Positions 60,478 to 64,000 of a stretch of DNA of 64,000 nt are shown here, piece after piece. Under the pieces are notes generated by a model, which was not told where the DNA came from, searched no databases, and saw only the letters and a program-made list of their open reading frames with translations. Position 1 is the first letter of the stretch; each line of letters starts with the position of its first letter. Both the position numbers and the translations under genes were made by a program. This stretch comes from Paenibacillus herberti (lineage in GTDB: Bacteria > Bacillota > Bacilli > Paenibacillales > Paenibacillaceae), in the NCBI RefSeq assembly GCF_002233675.1, contig NZ_NMUQ01000001.1, forward strand, positions 2,024,063 to 2,088,062, written 5' to 3'.

Positions 60478-60497
60478 ACTAAGAGTATTGAAAAGAA

Positions 60498-60517
60498 GCG
60501 AGGCTCGAAAGCCCCGC
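60498..60517 (-). terminator. terminator after the alarmone synthetase gene
   Basis: GCGGGGCT and AGCCTCGC form a stem with a TTCG tetraloop on the minus strand, followed by TTCTTTTC. It is about 150 bases past the gene end; the gap 60518-60666 shows nothing else. Confidence 0.7.
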
Positions 60518-60666
60518 TCCGCAACTTTTCATATCAGCACAGCTACCGCTGCACCTTCTTCATATGAGCACAGCATGCCGCTGTTCGTTAAGCTCCTCGC
60601 GATCCCTCTGCCGAGCCCGTTCTCTCACAATACCGTGCCCAGCACCGGCTTCTCGATCCTGCTCCA

Positions 60667-61485
60667 CTACTCCCCGTCTCCTTGCTGCGGCGCGCCTCTG
60701 CGAGCCTTAAGCAGTGAGATTTGGATGTCTCCGGCCAGCTGCTTCAAGCCGAACGTATCGCCCTGCTCCCACAGCTCGTTGAACTTCAATTGGAACTGGA
60801 CAGCTTCCCGCACTCTGCGGTAAAAGTACAGATCCTGTATATCGCTCAGCACTTTGCCTACAATATTGGAGCCTTCCTCAAAGCCGATTTGGGCGTCCAA
60901 AATTTCCCGGCGAATGCTGGACATCTCATTGTCCAAATTAAATGCTGCCTCAGCCGCCTTACGTAGCCGAAGTTTCACCTCATCCGGCAAGCTTTCCTTG
61001 AACTTGTAATTCAGCGAATGCTCAATCGTCGCCCAGAAGTTCATGGCCAGCGTGCGGATTTGGATTTCAGCCAGCACCTTTTTGAAACCAAGCGCCGTCT
61101 GCACGGGATACTCAACAATCATATGGTAGCTGCGGTATCCGCTATCTTTATAATTCGTTACATAGTCCTTCTCATATACAAGCTTGAGATCCTGCCTGGA
61201 ACGAAGAATCGCTGCTACGCGGGTAATATCGTCCACGAACTGGCACATAATCCGAATTCCGGCGATGTCCTCGATGCCGGTTTCCAACTGCTCCATCGGC
61301 ACGCTAAGGCGCCTGGCTTTATCCAGAACGCTGGAAATTCTCTTCACTCTGCCGGTTACAAACTCAATAGGAGCGTAGGATTCCCTGACCTTCAGCTCCG
61401 AGCGGAGCGTCTTGAATTTGACCTTCATTTCCTCAACTGCCTGTTCATAAGGCTGCAAAAAAAGATTCCAATCCCGGCCGTCCAT
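60667..61485 (-). CDS. small alarmone synthetase, GTP pyrophosphokinase family
   Basis: Transfers pyrophosphate from ATP to GDP or GTP to make (p)ppGpp. The RelA/SpoT synthetase core includes VKRISSVLDKARR, GIEDIAGIRIMCQFVDDI, the nucleotide loop DYVTNYKDSGYRSYHMIVE and EIQIRTLAMNFWATIEHSLN with catalytic Glu. No HD hydrolase or TGS domain, so it is a RelQ/YjbM-type synthetase; the 272 residues make it longer than usual, by a helical C-terminus. AGGAGGCGG precedes the ATG. It starts 18 bases after pyrD and is likely cotranscribed. Confidence 0.92.
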   Translation of the reverse strand: MDGRDWNLFLQPYEQAVEEMKVKFKTLRSELKVRESYAPIEFVTGRVKRISSVLDKARRLSVPMEQLETGIEDIAGIRIMCQFVDDITRVAAILRSRQDLKLVYEKDYVTNYKDSGYRSYHMIVEYPVQTALGFKKVLAEIQIRTLAMNFWATIEHSLNYKFKESLPDEVKLRLRKAAEAAFNLDNEMSSIRREILDAQIGFEEGSNIVGKVLSDIQDLYFYRRVREAVQFQLKFNELWEQGDTFGLKQLAGDIQISLLKARRGAPQQGDGE

Positions 61486-61503
61486 CCGTCCGCCTCCTGT
61501 CTG

Positions 61504-62610
61504 TCATTGATGATCGGCGCCGATTGCTTCGGTAATCCTTGTAAAACCGTCCTTGCGCAGAAGCTCTCTCAGCCCGATCGCAATTTCCTTGACGACCCCC
61601 GGTCCCCGGTAAATCATCGATGTGTATATCTCCACCAGCGAAGCACCTGCGCGAATCTTGGCATAGGCATCCTCTGCTGTGAAAATGCCGCCTGACCCGA
61701 TGATCGGCAGCTTGCCTCCAGTCAACCGGTACAACTCGGAAATGACCTCTGTAGACCGCTCCCGAAGCGGACGTCCGCTCAGCCCGCCGGTCTCCCGCTC
61801 ATTGACATGGGTCAAGCCTTCCCGGCTAAGCGTCGTGTTCGTTGCGATAATTCCGTTTATACCGCTGTTGGCAATCGTCTCCGCCGTGAGCCCGAGCTGT
61901 TCACCGGTCATATCAGGCGCAATCTTGACCAGCACCGGCTTGGCTGGCGCTCCTGCTTTGCGGCCCTGTGCTCTTATTTCTTCCGTTACAGCAGCCAGCA
62001 AGACACGCAGCTCATCGCCATGCTGCAGCGCGCGAAGGTCCGGGGTATTGGGAGAGCTGATGTTGACTACAAAAAGATCAGCATGAGCATACAAGTCCCG
62101 AATACAAGTTATGTAGTCTTCGTGAGCGAGCTCGTTCGGCGTCGCTTTATTTTTCCCGATATTGACGAACACCGGTATTTTGCGCTGGCGCAAAGCGCCG
62201 AGCTTGGCCGCCATGGCCGCAGTGCCGTCATTGTTGAATCCCATCCGATTGATGAGCGCCTCGTCAGAGGGCAATCGGAATAGTCTTGGCAACTCATTGC
62301 CAGACTGAGCCTTCGGAGTCACCGTGCCGACCTCCATGAAGCTGAATCCGACGCTGGAAAAGCCCTCAACGGACTTTGCGTTTTTGTCTAAACCTGCTGC
62401 CAGCCCGACGGGATGACGAAAGCTCAGATCAAACAGCTCGGTACGTAACTCCGGCATGTCAGGCACTCCGTACATGCTCCCGAGCACAGAGGTCATACCA
62501 GGCACTCGTGCCGCCTGATGCAGGCCATCAATGACAAGATGATGCGCTTTCTCCGGGTCCATGCGGAAAAATACTGGCTTGGCAAATGATTGGTACAGCA
62601 ACCTCTTCAC
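61504..62610 (-). CDS. pyrD: quinone-dependent dihydroorotate dehydrogenase
   Basis: Class 2 DHODH oxidises dihydroorotate at the membrane with quinone as acceptor. Evidence: N-terminal amphipathic helices (LLYQSFAKPVFFRMDPEKAH), PVGLAAGLDKNAKSVEGF for FMN, VVNISSPNTPDLRALQ with catalytic Ser, LVKIAPDM and ATNTTLSREGL, and the FMN phosphate site IIGSGGIFTAEDAYAKIRAG. Its length, 368 residues, is normal. The first codon is GTG at 62610; an in-frame TTG nine bases on is an alternative. Upstream shows no PyrR-type leader. Confidence 0.93.
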   Translation of the reverse strand: MKRLLYQSFAKPVFFRMDPEKAHHLVIDGLHQAARVPGMTSVLGSMYGVPDMPELRTELFDLSFRHPVGLAAGLDKNAKSVEGFSSVGFSFMEVGTVTPKAQSGNELPRLFRLPSDEALINRMGFNNDGTAAMAAKLGALRQRKIPVFVNIGKNKATPNELAHEDYITCIRDLYAHADLFVVNISSPNTPDLRALQHGDELRVLLAAVTEEIRAQGRKAGAPAKPVLVKIAPDMTGEQLGLTAETIANSGINGIIATNTTLSREGLTHVNERETGGLSGRPLRERSTEVISELYRLTGGKLPIIGSGGIFTAEDAYAKIRAGASLVEIYTSMIYRGPGVVKEIAIGLRELLRKDGFTRITEAIGADHQ

Positions 62611-62787
62611 TCCGTTCCTACTATAAATGCTCCGCCCTTCAGTTTATCGCGTTCAGCCCCAAAAGAAAAGAGCGCAGCACAAAGGTAGCGTTTCCATATT
62701 GGAAAAACTAACGGGCTATTGCCCAACCCCGCCGCAAGCGATTACAATAGAAAAGCTATAGAAACCGACCTGAAAGGGGATAGAACG

Positions 62788-62928
62788 ATGAGCTCTGCCA
62801 AACGCAAACCCCCCACCCGCAAACAAACAAGGAAAGACGAACCTAACCGCAAAGCAATCGCTATCTTCTCGACTGTTTTTGGCTTGCTGGCCATCCTCAT
62901 GATCGTCCTACTCGTAATTTATAACTGA
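62788..62928 (+). CDS. small membrane protein, one helix
   Basis: Forty-six residues: a very basic start (SSAKRKPPTRKQTRKDEPNR) and one helix (IAIFSTVFGLLAILMIVLLV). ATG 62788 follows GAAAGGGGATAGAACG; a longer open frame to 62719 has no such site. The positive end should stay in the cytosol. No family is recognised. Confidence 0.7.
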   Translation: MSSAKRKPPTRKQTRKDEPNRKAIAIFSTVFGLLAILMIVLLVIYN

Positions 62929-62941
62929 CCTGGGTCAGACT

Positions 62942-64000
62942 TTATAACAACCAGTTGTACACTTTATTTGGATTCTCTTCAGTCGATACGGGCCGCACTT
63001 TGTAGCGGCTCTTCGTCGCTCCCTGCGATGCTTCCTGAGGTTTCAAATGCTCCAGACCTCCAGCCTGGATGGTGACTGGCGTACCGATTGGCACCAGATC
63101 GTACAACTCCTCCGCATCTTGACGCCCTATTCTCACACACCCAAGTGATTCGTCTTTGCTAATGGAATCTAAATCATTGGTAGCGTGAATGGCATATCTT
63201 GTATCCGATAAAGTCATGCCGCGGCTACTGAACGGCCCCTTTGTAGTTCCGTTAGGATTGCGGACCTTCTCGCTAATTGCGTATTGGCCGAGAGGTGTTT
63301 TGGCTCCGCCCAGTCCAACCGGATAAACCCGCACCACGACAGATCCGCTTAGCAGCGCCAAGCGATGCGTTTTGACATCGACAACGATACGAAGGCTCTC
63401 TGACATTGCAGATGCAAGTTTGCCCCGCTGCACTTTCTCAGATGATCCATTCTCCTGCGAAGCTACCTTGGTTCCACCGCCCTTGCTCGTCTCCGAGCCA
63501 TGAGCAGTAACCAACATTTCCGCAAACAGTCTCTCCATTCCGTCTGCCTTACCCGCAAGAATATTGTTCGGATACGGACGCGTCAGATCGGCGAGCGACT
63601 TTGGCCACTTCCCATTGATCCGGTAATAACTTCGAATTCCGCTAATGACGGACCAACGCTGCTCCTGAAGGAGCCTTTCTGCCTTTACAACATTATCCAC
63701 CGACTCGGAAAGACCGCTTTCGCAGTTGCACATATCCTGCGAAACCGGTTCCTGCAGCAAATACGATCCCGCTCGTTCCGTGCGGGAAGCTGATGCCGCT
63801 CCAACCGCTGGAAGCTCCCAGCGATAATGTTTACCCGCACGTGGCAGTGTCAAAGCTGCCACTTGATTCCATTTATTCGTGAGGCGAAGTGACTCTGCAG
63901 CCGAGACAGCCCCAGATGCGAAAGCCGGACCGTCTACCCACACCATACCTTGCTCGGTTGTGCTGCGGACTACTGCTGATGGCTTGTTTTCCCGTTGTTG
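62942..64000 (-). CDS. L,D-transpeptidase (YkuD), N-terminus outside window
   Basis: The frame is open to the window edge, so the start is not seen; an internal ATG at 63946 is not convincing. The C-terminal YkuD domain carries LGGAKTPLGQYAISEKVRNP, YAIHATNDLDSISKDE with the His and SLGCVRIGRQDAEELYDLVP with catalytic Cys and Arg. These enzymes cross-link peptidoglycan by 3-3 bonds or attach proteins. An N-terminal part of about 180 residues is unassigned; it has a CNCESG motif and is probably outside the membrane. Confidence 0.85.
   Translation of the reverse strand, partial: QQRENKPSAVVRSTTEQGMVWVDGPAFASGAVSAAESLRLTNKWNQVAALTLPRAGKHYRWELPAVGAASASRTERAGSYLLQEPVSQDMCNCESGLSESVDNVVKAERLLQEQRWSVISGIRSYYRINGKWPKSLADLTRPYPNNILAGKADGMERLFAEMLVTAHGSETSKGGGTKVASQENGSSEKVQRGKLASAMSESLRIVVDVKTHRLALLSGSVVVRVYPVGLGGAKTPLGQYAISEKVRNPNGTTKGPFSSRGMTLSDTRYAIHATNDLDSISKDESLGCVRIGRQDAEELYDLVPIGTPVTIQAGGLEHLKPQEASQGATKSRYKVRPVSTEENPNKVYNWLL

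Overview
The window looks like a chromosomal segment of a spore-forming Bacillota, most likely Paenibacillus or a close relative. The reasons are strong AGGAGG-type ribosome binding sites, frequent TTG and GTG starts, YesM/YesN-type two-component regulators beside LplABC-type sugar transporters, and the families YqhG, YqzE, YwbE, YkvI, YjcZ and CD3324. Most of the window is of medium to high GC, with a clearly AT-rich patch at about 6.6-8.1 kb. No phage, CRISPR array, rRNA or replication origin is visible.

Layout. 1-4.2 kb: end of a yqhG-like gene, an exported protein, yqzE, a cell-wall amidase, a divergent polysaccharide deacetylase and a lipoprotein cytochrome c. 4.3-6.4 kb: MFS efflux pump and divergent TetR with an operator between them. 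6.4-8.4 kb: AT-rich island with a lipoprotein, a secreted protein and a GC-rich structured block. 8.4-16.6 kb: sugar ABC transporter operon with an FAD oxidoreductase and a TIM-barrel-like protein of unknown function, under a YesMN-like two-component system. 16.6-20.7 kb: tRNA-Leu(CAG), HxlR/SDR pair, deacetylase, nupC preceded by a broken small gene, and a decayed tRNA-Leu copy that keeps its promoter. 20.7-24.4 kb: alpha-L-rhamnosidase with divergent AraC. 24.5-31 kb: small genes, a second tRNA-Leu(CAG), xpt, ykvI and a glycosyltransferase. 31-38.5 kb: membrane diguanylate cyclase, HAD, phosphoesterase, pspA, AI-2E-type exporter, DUF3891, ABM and GNAT.

38.7-48.5 kb is a seven-gene operon (two DUF4832-type proteins, a two-domain acyltransferase-like protein, a Gfo/Idh/MocA oxidoreductase and an LplABC-type transporter) divergent from a LacI regulator. 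48.7-52.1 kb is a second sugar locus: LacI, BadF/GlcNAc-kinase-like and GH4, with two matching operators upstream. 52-58 kb holds a hydrolase, a nitroreductase, ywbE, a DEAD-box helicase with a repeated RGG-like tail, a YjcZ-type peptide and a CD3324-type regulator. 58-64 kb holds a pseudouridine synthase with a TnpB element inserted just upstream, a small alarmone synthetase, pyrD, a small membrane protein and an L,D-transpeptidase cut by the window end.

Taken together the window is rich in sugar scavenging: three transporter or glycosidase loci each carry their own regulator. The items most worth following up are the tRNA-derived leader in front of nupC, the seven-gene DUF4832/acyltransferase operon, the AT-rich secreted protein pair, the TnpB element whose predicted guide reads into the rsuA-like leader, and a LexA-like box next to the diguanylate cyclase.
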